Below are positions 12,198 through 19,645 of a DNA stretch of 64,000 bases, piece by piece; position 1 is the stretch's first letter, and each line of letters opens with the position of its first letter. The notes below the pieces were generated by a model, which saw only the letters and a program-made list of their open reading frames with translations, did not search any database and was not told the origin of the DNA. The DNA comes from Sphingomonas aurea. GTDB taxonomy: Bacteria; Pseudomonadota; Alphaproteobacteria; Sphingomonadales; Sphingomonadaceae. The stretch covers positions 62,001 to 126,000 of the forward strand of contig NZ_JAUUDS010000009.1 in the NCBI RefSeq assembly GCF_030678875.1. The letters run 5' to 3'. Made by a program: the position numbers and the translations under genes.

Positions 12198-12853
12198 CGG
12201 GCGGTTACCTCTGCACTGATCTTTGCATAACGGACGAGTGAGAAATGGCCGAGCGGCGGCAGCGGGCGGTGCTCGACCAGCCGCACGTCGCCGCGGGTCG
12301 CCGCCCAATCGGTGTAGCGGCTCCACGGGAATTCGACGCGGAAGCCCAGCCGGCTGGTCACCGGCATCAGCGCCCGCTCGATCGCGCCGCGCAGGCCCTG
12401 CCCCGCACCGACGCGGGTGGTGATGATGATCTCGCCGCCCGGCCGACAGACGCGGACGAACTCGTCGAGCGCCCGTTCCGGGTGCGGGCAGGCGGTGACG
12501 ACATATTGCGCGACGACCACGTCGAAACTGTCGGTGGCGAATTGCAGGTTTTCCGCGTCGCCGACCGCGATCAGCTCGACATGGTCCAGCCGCTGTTCGC
12601 GGACGCGGGCGCGCGCCTTGTCGAGCATCGCGTCGGACAGGTCGACCGCGACGATGCGGTTGCCGGGCGCATATTGGGGCAGCGAGATGCCGGTGCCGAC
12701 CCCGACCTCGATGATCCGCCCGCCGATCCGCTCCGCCGCGGTGATCGCCGCCGATCGCCCGCGTTTGAACACCGGGCCGAACACCAGGTCGTAGACCGGC
12801 GCCCATCGGTCATAGGCACGGGTCACCCCGGCCGTACTCATCTGCGTTGCCAT
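12194..12853 (-). CDS. pmtA: Phosphatidylethanolamine N-methyltransferase-like SAM enzyme
   Basis: A 219-residue class I SAM methyltransferase. It starts MATQMSTAGVTRAYDRWAPV; YDRWAPVYDLVFGPVF and GRSAAI are typical of the PmtA/UbiE-like group. Motif I is IIEVGVGTGISLP (about 47-59), motif II VAVDLSDAML, and FDVVVAQYVVTACPHPE follows. Alphaproteobacterial PmtA methylates phosphatidylethanolamine three times to give phosphatidylcholine. Similar sequences also occur in other methyltransferases, so the exact substrate is likely, not proven. The start is supported by GGAGCGGAGCGCG before the ATG. It leads a two-gene unit with the DUF962-like gene and is divergent from plcP. The shared 196-base region carries a Pho-box-like repeat. 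Confidence 0.75.
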   Translation of the reverse strand: MATQMSTAGVTRAYDRWAPVYDLVFGPVFKRGRSAAITAAERIGGRIIEVGVGTGISLPQYAPGNRIVAVDLSDAMLDKARARVREQRLDHVELIAVGDAENLQFATDSFDVVVAQYVVTACPHPERALDEFVRVCRPGGEIIITTRVGAGQGLRGAIERALMPVTSRLGFRVEFPWSRYTDWAATRGDVRLVEHRPLPPLGHFSLVRYAKISAEVTAR

Positions 12854-12933
12854 CGCGCTCCGCTCCGCCACGTTTCGGATATCGCCCGTATTCGCAGCGG
12901 CTGATTGCAGTTTCGGGTCGCCACGATGACGGG

Positions 12934-12962
12934 GTGACACACTATTGCCACCGATCCGTCAC
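12934..12962 (+). promoter_or_regulatory. Pho-box-like triple direct repeat upstream of plcP
   Basis: Three 7-base units spaced exactly 11 bases apart read GTGACAC (12934-12940), TTGCCAC (12945-12951) and CCGTCAC (12956-12962). The PhoB consensus is a direct repeat of CTGTCAT or CTGTCAC with the same 11-base period; the units match CTGTCAC at 5, 5 and 6 of 7 positions. The site ends 87 bases before the plcP start. PlcP and Agt are known PhoB targets in other alphaproteobacteria. Each unit is imperfect, so the site is a candidate. Confidence 0.5.
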
Positions 12963-13049
12963 GTACATTTTGCCGTACTGACTTGATCGTCGTTTAATGG
13001 GCACCGGCAGTCGAGGAAGCGCATCCCGCTCTGATGGGGAGAAGAGTTC

Positions 13050-13985
13050 ATGGCTTCGCTGCCGATACTGCCGACCGCGCGGCTGCGCGGGTCCGATCCG
13101 GTCCACCGTCTTGCCCGGCAGTTGCCGGCATGGCTGCAGCACGATGGCGACGACGGCACCGCACCGGTGGAGCGGACCCGTTACCGCACCATCTTCATCT
13201 CGGACTCGCACCTGGGCACGGCGGGCGCCAACGCGCAGCTGCTGCTCGATTTCCTGAAGCGGCACGAGTGCGAGACGCTGTACCTGGTCGGCGACATTGT
13301 CGACGGGTGGCAGCTGCGCAAGGGCTGGTACTGGCCGCAGGCGCACAACGATGTCGTCCGCGCCGTGCTGAAGATGGCCAAGCACGGCACCCGCGTGATC
13401 TATGTCCCCGGCAACCATGACGAGCATTTCCGGGACTATGTCGGGCTGGATTTTGGCGGGATCGAGCTGATCGACAGCGACGTCCACGTCACCGCCGACG
13501 GACGGCGGCTGCTGGTGATCCATGGCGACCAGTTCGACAATGTCGTCCTCTACCACCGCTGGCTCGCCTTTCTGGGCGATGGTGCCTACACGCTGCTGCT
13601 CAGGAGCAATCGCTGGGTGAACCGCTGCCGGCGGCTGTTCGGCCTGCCCTATTGGTCGCTCGCCGCGCACATGAAGAAGCGGGTGAAGAACGCCGTCCAG
13701 TTCATCTCGCGCTTCGAGGAGGTCGTCGCCCACGCCGCCGCCGAGCGCGGCGTCGACGGGGTCGTTTGCGGCCACATCCATTCCGCCGAGATCCGCCAGT
13801 TCGGCGACGTCACCTATTACAATGACGGCGACTGGGTGGAGAGCTGCACCGCGCTGGTCGAGGAAGCGTGCGGCGCGATGCGGATCATCGATTGGGCAGA
13901 GACGGTGCGCGCCGAACAGATGCAGGAGCGCGCCCGCCCCCGGCTGGTGGTGACAGAGCCCCTGTCGGCGAGTGAGCCGGCGTGA
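13050..13985 (+). CDS. plcP: PlcP-like metallophosphoesterase (phospholipase C for membrane remodelling)
   Basis: A 311-residue calcineurin-like phosphoesterase, easily mistaken for LpxH. All metal motifs are present: SDSHLG (Asp52, His54), GDIVDGW (Asp82), GNHDEH (Asn122, His123), IHGDQFD (His168) and GHIHS (251-254). The known PlcP of Sinorhizobium and marine bacteria cleaves phosphatidylcholine and phosphatidylethanolamine to diacylglycerol when phosphate is scarce. Two observations support PlcP over LpxH: the next gene, overlapping by four bases, encodes a GT4 enzyme of the kind that glycosylates diacylglycerol, and a Pho-box-like repeat lies upstream. GGGGAGAAGAGTTC precedes the ATG. There is no signal peptide, so it acts on the cytoplasmic leaflet. 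Confidence 0.8.
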   Translation: MASLPILPTARLRGSDPVHRLARQLPAWLQHDGDDGTAPVERTRYRTIFISDSHLGTAGANAQLLLDFLKRHECETLYLVGDIVDGWQLRKGWYWPQAHNDVVRAVLKMAKHGTRVIYVPGNHDEHFRDYVGLDFGGIELIDSDVHVTADGRRLLVIHGDQFDNVVLYHRWLAFLGDGAYTLLLRSNRWVNRCRRLFGLPYWSLAAHMKKRVKNAVQFISRFEEVVAHAAAERGVDGVVCGHIHSAEIRQFGDVTYYNDGDWVESCTALVEEACGAMRIIDWAETVRAEQMQERARPRLVVTEPLSASEPA

Positions 13986-15004
13986 GGATCGCGCTGGTCA
14001 GCGATGCGTGGAGCCCGCAGGTCAACGGCGTCGTCCGCACGCTGACCACCACCGTCGCCGAGCTGCGCCGGCAGGAGCATGCGGTCGAGACGATCACGCC
14101 CGACGGTTTCACCACCGTCCCCTGCCCCAGCTATCCCGAGATCCGGCTGGCGATCGCGGCCGGGCGCGGCGTGCGACGGCGGCTGGAGGCGTTCGCGCCC
14201 GACGCGGTGCACATCGCGACCGAGGGGCCGCTCGGCTGGGCGGCGCGGCGCTGGTGCACGGGCGCGGGTCTGCCCTTCACCACCTCGTTCCACACCCGCT
14301 TTCCTGATTACCTGGCGGTGCGAACCGGGCTGCCGGCCGACCTGTTCTGGGCGTCGCTGCGGCGGTTTCACGGGCGGGCGGCGCGGGTGTTCGTCGCGAC
14401 GCCGATGCTGGCGGCAGAGCTGCGCGCGCGCGGGTTGCCGCACACGCATCTTTGGGGTCGCGGCGTCGACCTGGCGCTGTTCCGGCCAGAGGGCGAGCGG
14501 TTGCCCGAACTGGCCGGAGTGGCGGGGCCGATCCTCCTCCATGTCGGCCGGATCGCACCGGAGAAGAATATCGAGGCGTTCCTGACCACCAACGTTTCCG
14601 GCACCAAGGTGATCGTCGGCGACGGACCCGCGCTGGCGACGCTGCGCCGGCGCTACCCCGACGCGCTGTTCCTCGGCGCGCTGCATGGTGAGCGACTGGC
14701 GGCTGCGTATCGCAGCGCGGACGCGTTCGTCTTCCCCAGCCGCACCGACACGTTCGGACTGGTGATGGCCGAGGCGATCGCCAGCGGCACGGCCGTCGCC
14801 GCCTATCCGGTGGCGGGGCCCCTCGACGTCGTGGAGGCGGACAGCGGCGTGCTGGACGCGGATCTGGCCGTGGCCATCGCGGGCGCGCTGCGGCTCGATC
14901 GCGCCAGGGTGGCGGAGGCGGGTCGGCAGTTCGACTGGGCGCGCTGCACCGGCCAGTTCCTCGACGGGCTGACGCCGTTCAGCGCACTGGCGCAGGCGGC
15001 CTGA
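13982..15004 (+). CDS. GT4 glycosyltransferase, Agt-like diacylglycerol glycosyltransferase
   Basis: A 340-residue GT-B enzyme beginning at a GTG that overlaps the plcP stop (GTGA). The N-terminal acceptor domain opens with ALVSDAWSPQVNGVVRTL, and TSFHTRFPDY follows. The C-terminal nucleotide-sugar domain has LLHVGRIAPEKNIEAF, IVGDGPALATL and FVFPSRTDTFGLVMAEAIAS, which carries the EX7E-type donor site. In other alphaproteobacteria the gene paired with plcP (agt) makes monoglucosyl- or glucuronosyl-diacylglycerol from the diacylglycerol released by PlcP. The coupling here strongly suggests the same two-step conversion. The sugar donor (UDP-glucose or UDP-glucuronate) cannot be read from the sequence. 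Related GT4 mannosyltransferases are the alternative. Confidence 0.8.
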   Translation: MRIALVSDAWSPQVNGVVRTLTTTVAELRRQEHAVETITPDGFTTVPCPSYPEIRLAIAAGRGVRRRLEAFAPDAVHIATEGPLGWAARRWCTGAGLPFTTSFHTRFPDYLAVRTGLPADLFWASLRRFHGRAARVFVATPMLAAELRARGLPHTHLWGRGVDLALFRPEGERLPELAGVAGPILLHVGRIAPEKNIEAFLTTNVSGTKVIVGDGPALATLRRRYPDALFLGALHGERLAAAYRSADAFVFPSRTDTFGLVMAEAIASGTAVAAYPVAGPLDVVEADSGVLDADLAVAIAGALRLDRARVAEAGRQFDWARCTGQFLDGLTPFSALAQAA

Positions 15005-15109
15005 GCGAAGGGTCAGAGCGGGTGGGGCACACCGAGCGTCACCCGCATGACCCTGGTCTACTTCGCTCGCTGGACGGTTGGTTGCCAGGATCCATGTCTT
15101 GCCACCTTC

Positions 15110-15203
15110 GTCATGCCGGGCTTGTCCCGGCATCCACCGTGCCGCAGGAGCATCCGATTGGGTGTTAGCGGAGCCGTGGATGCCGGGACGAGCCCGGCAT
15201 GAC
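15110..15203. repeat. Intergenic inverted repeat (REP-like, GTCATGCCGGG family)
   Basis: Two arms of about 30 bases (15110-15139 and 15174-15203) are inverted copies with a few mismatches. Each arm itself contains a small hairpin of the form GTCATGCCGGG-N5-CCCGGCAT. The same unit recurs at 39234-39260. The element lies between the convergent ends of agt and the GH43-like gene and could end transcription from both sides. Confidence 0.75.
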
Positions 15204-15211
15204 GAATCGCG

Positions 15212-16339
15212 TTATTCCTTCTGCCCGAACCATCCCTCCAGCTTCGTCGCCTCGTCCGGGGTGATCGCCATCACCGCGCCGTGCTTGGGCCGCTCGAAAT
15301 TGGTGGCCTTCATCCGCGATCCCGCCTCGTTGAAGCGGCCGATGTTGCGGAAGGTCTTGAAGTCGCTCGTCTCGGCGAAGCCCATATTGTTGGGCGTGAT
15401 CCCGAACACGTCGTACATCAGCACCCAGGTCTTCGTGCCGTGGCGGTGCCACAGGTTCGGTGCTTCGGCCGCCTTCGTTTCCGGATCGACCTTGGCCGGC
15501 TGGGGAACGTAGCCGCTCGTCAGCGTGGTCGACACGGCTTGGCGGATATTGCCCGGCTTCTCGTGCGCGACGTAGAACATGCGGTACTTGCCGCCGACGC
15601 GGGTGATGTCGGCGTCGAGTACGTTCACCTTGGGATCGGGATGATGGAGCAGCTGGCGCGGCGTCGCGGTCAGGCGGCGGAACGCCGGGTCGGCATGGGA
15701 ATAGACCATGAAGTTCGGACCCGCGCCGTGGCGGGTGGTGAAATAGACCATCGGCGCCTTCTTCGCCGCATCCCAGATCACCTCTGGCGCCCAGGCGCAG
15801 CCGGCATCGGCAAAGGCGGGGAACTCGGCCGAGATCGCGACTTTGGCATGGGTCCAGTGGACCAAGTCCCAGGACTTCATGAAGATCATGTTGCGGTTGT
15901 TGCCCCAGCTATACTGGTCGCCCGGCCGCTCCCACTCGGTGGCGCGCAGCCCCTCGCGCTGGGCGAAGATGTGGAGGTCGGTCATCGCCATGTAGAAGGC
16001 GCCGTCGGGCCCGCGCATGATGTATGGATCGCGAATGCCCTTCTGGTCGGCGAGGTCGCGGCCCAGTGCGATCGGCTGGCCACCATTCACGTCGGTGAAG
16101 CTGTACCCGTCGCGCGAGGTCGCGAAATAGAGCGAGTGGGTCTCGTCCTTGAAATAGACCAGCAGATAGGCGCTCCGCTTCGCCTCTGCCGGAACGCGCG
16201 CGTCGCGGGGGCGAACGGCGTCGGCGACGATGGCGATCCGGCGGGCGGCGGCCGGCGCCTGCACCATGTCCGCCACGGCTGGGGCGCCGCCGGCAGCCGC
16301 CAATGCCAGTAACGCCAACGCCTTGATAGCCTTCATCAT
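15212..16339 (-). CDS. Exported GH43-like glycosidase
   Basis: A 375-residue exported beta-propeller protein. The signal peptide (MMKAIKALALLALAAAGGAPAVA) ends near residue 23. Propeller motifs: SLYFATSRDGYSFTD, KGIRDPYIMRGPDG with the likely base Asp, CAWAPEVIWD, and VNVLDADITRVGGKYRMFY. This is the layout of GH43 and related five-bladed families; the assignment to a subfamily is not possible by eye. There are two adjacent start codons (16339 and 16336); both lie downstream of GGGAG, and the second has the better spacing. A perfect hairpin covers that ribosome site (see 16344-16363). The gene stands alone between agt and the phosphate transporter and runs towards agt. Confidence 0.75.
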   Translation of the reverse strand: MMKAIKALALLALAAAGGAPAVADMVQAPAAARRIAIVADAVRPRDARVPAEAKRSAYLLVYFKDETHSLYFATSRDGYSFTDVNGGQPIALGRDLADQKGIRDPYIMRGPDGAFYMAMTDLHIFAQREGLRATEWERPGDQYSWGNNRNMIFMKSWDLVHWTHAKVAISAEFPAFADAGCAWAPEVIWDAAKKAPMVYFTTRHGAGPNFMVYSHADPAFRRLTATPRQLLHHPDPKVNVLDADITRVGGKYRMFYVAHEKPGNIRQAVSTTLTSGYVPQPAKVDPETKAAEAPNLWHRHGTKTWVLMYDVFGITPNNMGFAETSDFKTFRNIGRFNEAGSRMKATNFERPKHGAVMAITPDEATKLEGWFGQKE

Positions 16340-16343
16340 TCCG

Positions 16344-16363
16344 CTCCCGATCGTTATCGGGAG
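16344..16363. promoter_or_regulatory. Perfect hairpin over the ribosome site of the GH43-like gene
   Basis: CTCCCGAT-CGTT-ATCGGGAG is a perfect 8-base stem with a 4-base loop that includes the GGGAG ribosome site of the gene starting at 16339. It could hide the site in the mRNA, or be a protein operator. Both readings are inference. Confidence 0.4.
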
Positions 16364-16389
16364 AGGGTTAGCGGCCACCGATCTATTTG

Positions 16390-18027
16390 TCAGTCAAAAC
16401 CCGCCATGCGCAGGACGGTGAGCAGCAGCAGGTACAGCCCGCCTGACAGCAGCATCGCCACCGGCAGCGTCATCACCCAGGCGAGCGCCATGTTGCGCAC
16501 CGTGCGCGCCTGCAATCCGGCGCCGTTGGCGACGGAGGCGCCGGCGACGCCCGAGGACAGGATGTGCGTGGTCGACACCGGCATGCCGAACCGCACCGCC
16601 AGCAGGATCGTGCCCGCCGCGACCAGCTCGGCCGAGGCGCCCATGCCATAGGTCAGGTGGGTCTTGCCGATCCGCTCGCCGACGGTCACGACGATGCGCC
16701 GCCAGCCGACCATGGTGCCGAGGCCGAGCGCCAGCGCGACGGTCAGCTTGACCCAGCCGGGGATATAGCGGGTGCCATCCTCCAGCCGGCCGGCATAGGC
16801 GTCGACCGCGTCGATCTCGGTCGCGGTCAGCCGCGCCCGCACCGCCTCGTCCTCCTTGGCCAGCCGGGCGGCGTCGAGCACCAGGTACATGTCGTTGCGC
16901 AGGTTCGGCGTCTCGGCGGCGGGCACCGCGCGCAGCGAACCATAATCGTCGATCCGCGCCGCGACATTGCCGGTCAGTGCCGCGAGCGCGGCGAAGTCGC
17001 GCGGCCGCTCGACCCGGCGGACGCGGATCGCGTCGGTCAGGGCGGTGCGCGCCTCCGCAGGCGTCACCCTGACCGATCCGGCCTGCCGCGCAAAGGCGCT
17101 GCCCGCCGCCTGCGCCGATGCGACGAAGGCGGGGGTCGCGGCATCGGGCACGGTGCGATTGAGCGCGTAGGCGGTGGGCGCGCAGCCGATCAGGATCAGC
17201 ATGATGAGACCCATGCCCTTCTGCCCGTCGTTGCTGCCATGCGCGAAGCTGACCGCGGTGCAGGTGAAGACCAAGAGCGCGCGGATGCCGCGCGGCGGCG
17301 GCTGGTTGCCGCGCGGCTCGCGGTAGAGCGCGGGGTCGGGGGCCAGCCGCTTCATGACGAGCAGCAGCACGAATGCGGCGGCGAAGCCGACCAGCGGGCT
17401 GAACAGCAGCGCGGCCAGCACCTTTTCCGCCTGCGTCCAGTCGACGCCGGCGGTCCCGCCGCGGCCCGACAGCAGCTGGTTGGCGACACCGACGCCTAGG
17501 ATCGATCCGATCAGCGCGTGGCTCGACGAATTGGGCAGACCGACCCACCAGGTCGCCAGATTCCACGTCACCGCCGCCAGCAACAGCGCGAAGATCATCG
17601 CATAGCCGCCGGCGCTGCCGACGTGCAGGACCAGGTCGACGGGCAGCAGCGTGACGATCGCATAGGCGACCGTCCCCGACGACAGCAGCACGCCCAGGAA
17701 GTTGAACGCCCCCGACCACACCACCGCCAGCGGCGCCGGCATCGAGTGGGTATAGATCACCGTCGCCACCGCGTTGGCGGTATCGTGGAAGCCGTTGACG
17801 AACTCGAACCCCAGCGCGATCAGCAGTGCGAGGCCCAGGAACAGGAAGACGCCGGTCGCCAGCTGCTCGCCGACCTGCGCGGTGTCGGCAACGATGCTGA
17901 TCCCGGCATAGGCGAGGCCGCCGACGATCAGCGCCGCGAACAGCCAGCGGCCGGCCGGATGCGTCGGCGCGTCGAGCGCCGGTCCTTTCGAAAGGGGTGC
18001 ATCAGCGATCACCGCGGTACTGGACAT
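16390..18027 (-). CDS. pit: PiT-family inorganic phosphate transporter
   Basis: A 545-residue integral membrane protein with the PiT signatures: GFEFVNGFHDTANAVATVIY near residue 75, PNSSSHALIGS, SFAHGSNDGQKGMG in the middle, and MPVSTTHI near the C-terminus. PiT proteins import metal-phosphate with protons at low affinity. Between the two halves lies a long soluble loop (about residues 300-420), as is usual for the E. coli-like type. The start is set by GGAGGAACG before the ATG. It lies 43 bases downstream of glpD on the same strand, so the two could be co-transcribed. With plcP-agt 2.4 kb away, phosphate handling is a theme of this region. Confidence 0.92.
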   Translation of the reverse strand: MSSTAVIADAPLSKGPALDAPTHPAGRWLFAALIVGGLAYAGISIVADTAQVGEQLATGVFLFLGLALLIALGFEFVNGFHDTANAVATVIYTHSMPAPLAVVWSGAFNFLGVLLSSGTVAYAIVTLLPVDLVLHVGSAGGYAMIFALLLAAVTWNLATWWVGLPNSSSHALIGSILGVGVANQLLSGRGGTAGVDWTQAEKVLAALLFSPLVGFAAAFVLLLVMKRLAPDPALYREPRGNQPPPRGIRALLVFTCTAVSFAHGSNDGQKGMGLIMLILIGCAPTAYALNRTVPDAATPAFVASAQAAGSAFARQAGSVRVTPAEARTALTDAIRVRRVERPRDFAALAALTGNVAARIDDYGSLRAVPAAETPNLRNDMYLVLDAARLAKEDEAVRARLTATEIDAVDAYAGRLEDGTRYIPGWVKLTVALALGLGTMVGWRRIVVTVGERIGKTHLTYGMGASAELVAAGTILLAVRFGMPVSTTHILSSGVAGASVANGAGLQARTVRNMALAWVMTLPVAMLLSGGLYLLLLTVLRMAGFD

Positions 18028-18070
18028 CGTTCCTCCGGCCCGACCCCGACCGCCATCGGTCGCAAGTCGG

Positions 18071-19570
18071 TCAGCTCGCGGATATGTCGGATTTATGATG
18101 ACTCGATGACAGTGGATAGGTGGCGAGGCAGTCGGCGAGCCGCTCGGCGGTGCCGGGCGGGACATGCAGTCCCAATTTGCTACGCCGCCACAGCACATCC
18201 TCCGCGGTCCGCGCCCACTCTTTCGCGACGAGATAGTCCAGTTCGGCGGTGTGCAGCCCGCCGCCGAGGTCCGGCCCCAGATCGCCGTCGAGGATCGCCG
18301 AAACCCGCGTGCCATAGGCGCGGCACAGGCGGCGGAGCAGCGGGCGTGGCACGTCCGGATGCTCCGCCTCCACGCCGCGCAGGAAGGCGTCGAAATCCGC
18401 CATGTCGCCGCCCGGCAGCGCCGCGCCCGCGGTCCATGCCGGCGCCATCGGCACGAGCGGCGCCAGCTCCGCCAGCGCATGTTCGGCGAGCCGGCGATAG
18501 GTGGTGATCTTGCCGCCATAGATGCTCAGCAGCGGCGCGCGGCCCACGCCGGCATCCAGGTCGAGCACATAGTCGCGCGTCACCGCCGACGCGCTCTTCG
18601 CCTTGTCGTCGTGGAGCGGGCGGATGCCGGCATAGCTCCAGACGATGTCGGCCGCGGTTAGGTCGCGGGTGAAATAGCGGGCGATGGTGGCGAGCAGATA
18701 CTCGGTCTCGCCCGCGTCGATCGCGGCCGGGCCGGGCGCGGCGGTCCAGGGCTGGTCGGTGGTGCCGACCAGCGTGAACGCGCCCTCATAGGGGATGGCG
18801 AACACGATGCGCCGGTCCGGGTTCTGGAGCATGAAGGCGTGATCGCCCGGATAGAGGCGCGGCACGACGATGTGGCTGCCCTTCACCAGCCTTATGCCAT
18901 GATCGTGCGCCGCGCCGCCGCTGCGCCCCAGCACGTCCGCGACCCAGGGGCCGGCGGCGTTGACCAGCGCGCGGGCGGCGACGGCATGGGTGCCGGCCGC
19001 ATCCTCGATCGTGACGGTCCAGCCCTCGCCTTCGCGCCGCGCGGCGATCAATCGCGTGCGGGTGCGGATCGTGGCGCCCCGCTCCGCCGCGTCGAGCGCG
19101 TTCAGCACGACGAGCCGGCTGTCCTCGACCCAGCAGTCCGAATAGACGAACGCCCTGCCCGCGCGATCCGCCAGCCCCTCGCCCAGACCGGCCGACAGCG
19201 GCACCGTCTCGGTACCCGGCAGCCGCCTGCGCCCGCCGAGATGATCGTAGAGGAACAGCCCCAGCCGCACCATCCAGGCCGGGCGCGGCGAGCGGGTCTG
19301 CGGCAGGACGAAGCGCAGCGGCCAGATGATGTGCGGTGCCATCGCCCACAGCCGCTCGCGCTCGGCCAGCGCCTCGTGGACCAGCCGGAACTCGCCATAT
19401 TCCAGATAGCGCAGCCCGCCATGGATCAGCTTGGTCGACGCCGAGGAGGTGTGGCCGGCCAGATCGTCCTGCTCGACCAGCAGCACCGACAGCCACCGCC
19501 CGGCCGCGTCGCGCGCGATCCCGGCGCCGTTGATGCCGCCGCCGACGATCAGCAGGTCGTACCGGTCCAT
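18071..19570 (-). CDS. glpD: Glycerol-3-phosphate dehydrogenase (FAD)
   Basis: A 499-residue flavoprotein oxidising glycerol-3-phosphate to dihydroxyacetone phosphate and passing electrons to quinone at the inner membrane. The FAD-binding motif is YDLLIVGGGINGAGIARDAA at the start. STKLIHGGLRYLE, AAGPWVADV, GTTDQPW and YAGIRPL are conserved family blocks, and the C-terminal domain carries EWARTAEDVLWRRSKLGLH. The start at 19570 gives the normal N-terminus, with AGGAG 12 bases upstream; a start at 19591 would add seven residues and lacks a ribosome site. It is divergent from glpK with a 75-base gap, so both are probably controlled together. Confidence 0.95.
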   Translation of the reverse strand: MDRYDLLIVGGGINGAGIARDAAGRWLSVLLVEQDDLAGHTSSASTKLIHGGLRYLEYGEFRLVHEALAERERLWAMAPHIIWPLRFVLPQTRSPRPAWMVRLGLFLYDHLGGRRRLPGTETVPLSAGLGEGLADRAGRAFVYSDCWVEDSRLVVLNALDAAERGATIRTRTRLIAARREGEGWTVTIEDAAGTHAVAARALVNAAGPWVADVLGRSGGAAHDHGIRLVKGSHIVVPRLYPGDHAFMLQNPDRRIVFAIPYEGAFTLVGTTDQPWTAAPGPAAIDAGETEYLLATIARYFTRDLTAADIVWSYAGIRPLHDDKAKSASAVTRDYVLDLDAGVGRAPLLSIYGGKITTYRRLAEHALAELAPLVPMAPAWTAGAALPGGDMADFDAFLRGVEAEHPDVPRPLLRRLCRAYGTRVSAILDGDLGPDLGGGLHTAELDYLVAKEWARTAEDVLWRRSKLGLHVPPGTAERLADCLATYPLSSSHHKSDISAS

Positions 19571-19645
19571 GCTGTGCGCTGCTCCTGTCATTGACGCCGA
19601 CGCAAAAACGCATGAGCCTCACGATCGGAACAGCGAGGGAGCGTC

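Noticed and set aside
13050-13985. LpxH (UDP-diacylglucosamine pyrophosphatase) as the identity of the phosphoesterase
   Set aside because: The motifs are shared, but the coupled GT4 gene, divergent pmtA and Pho-box-like repeat favour PlcP. No lipid A genes are nearby.
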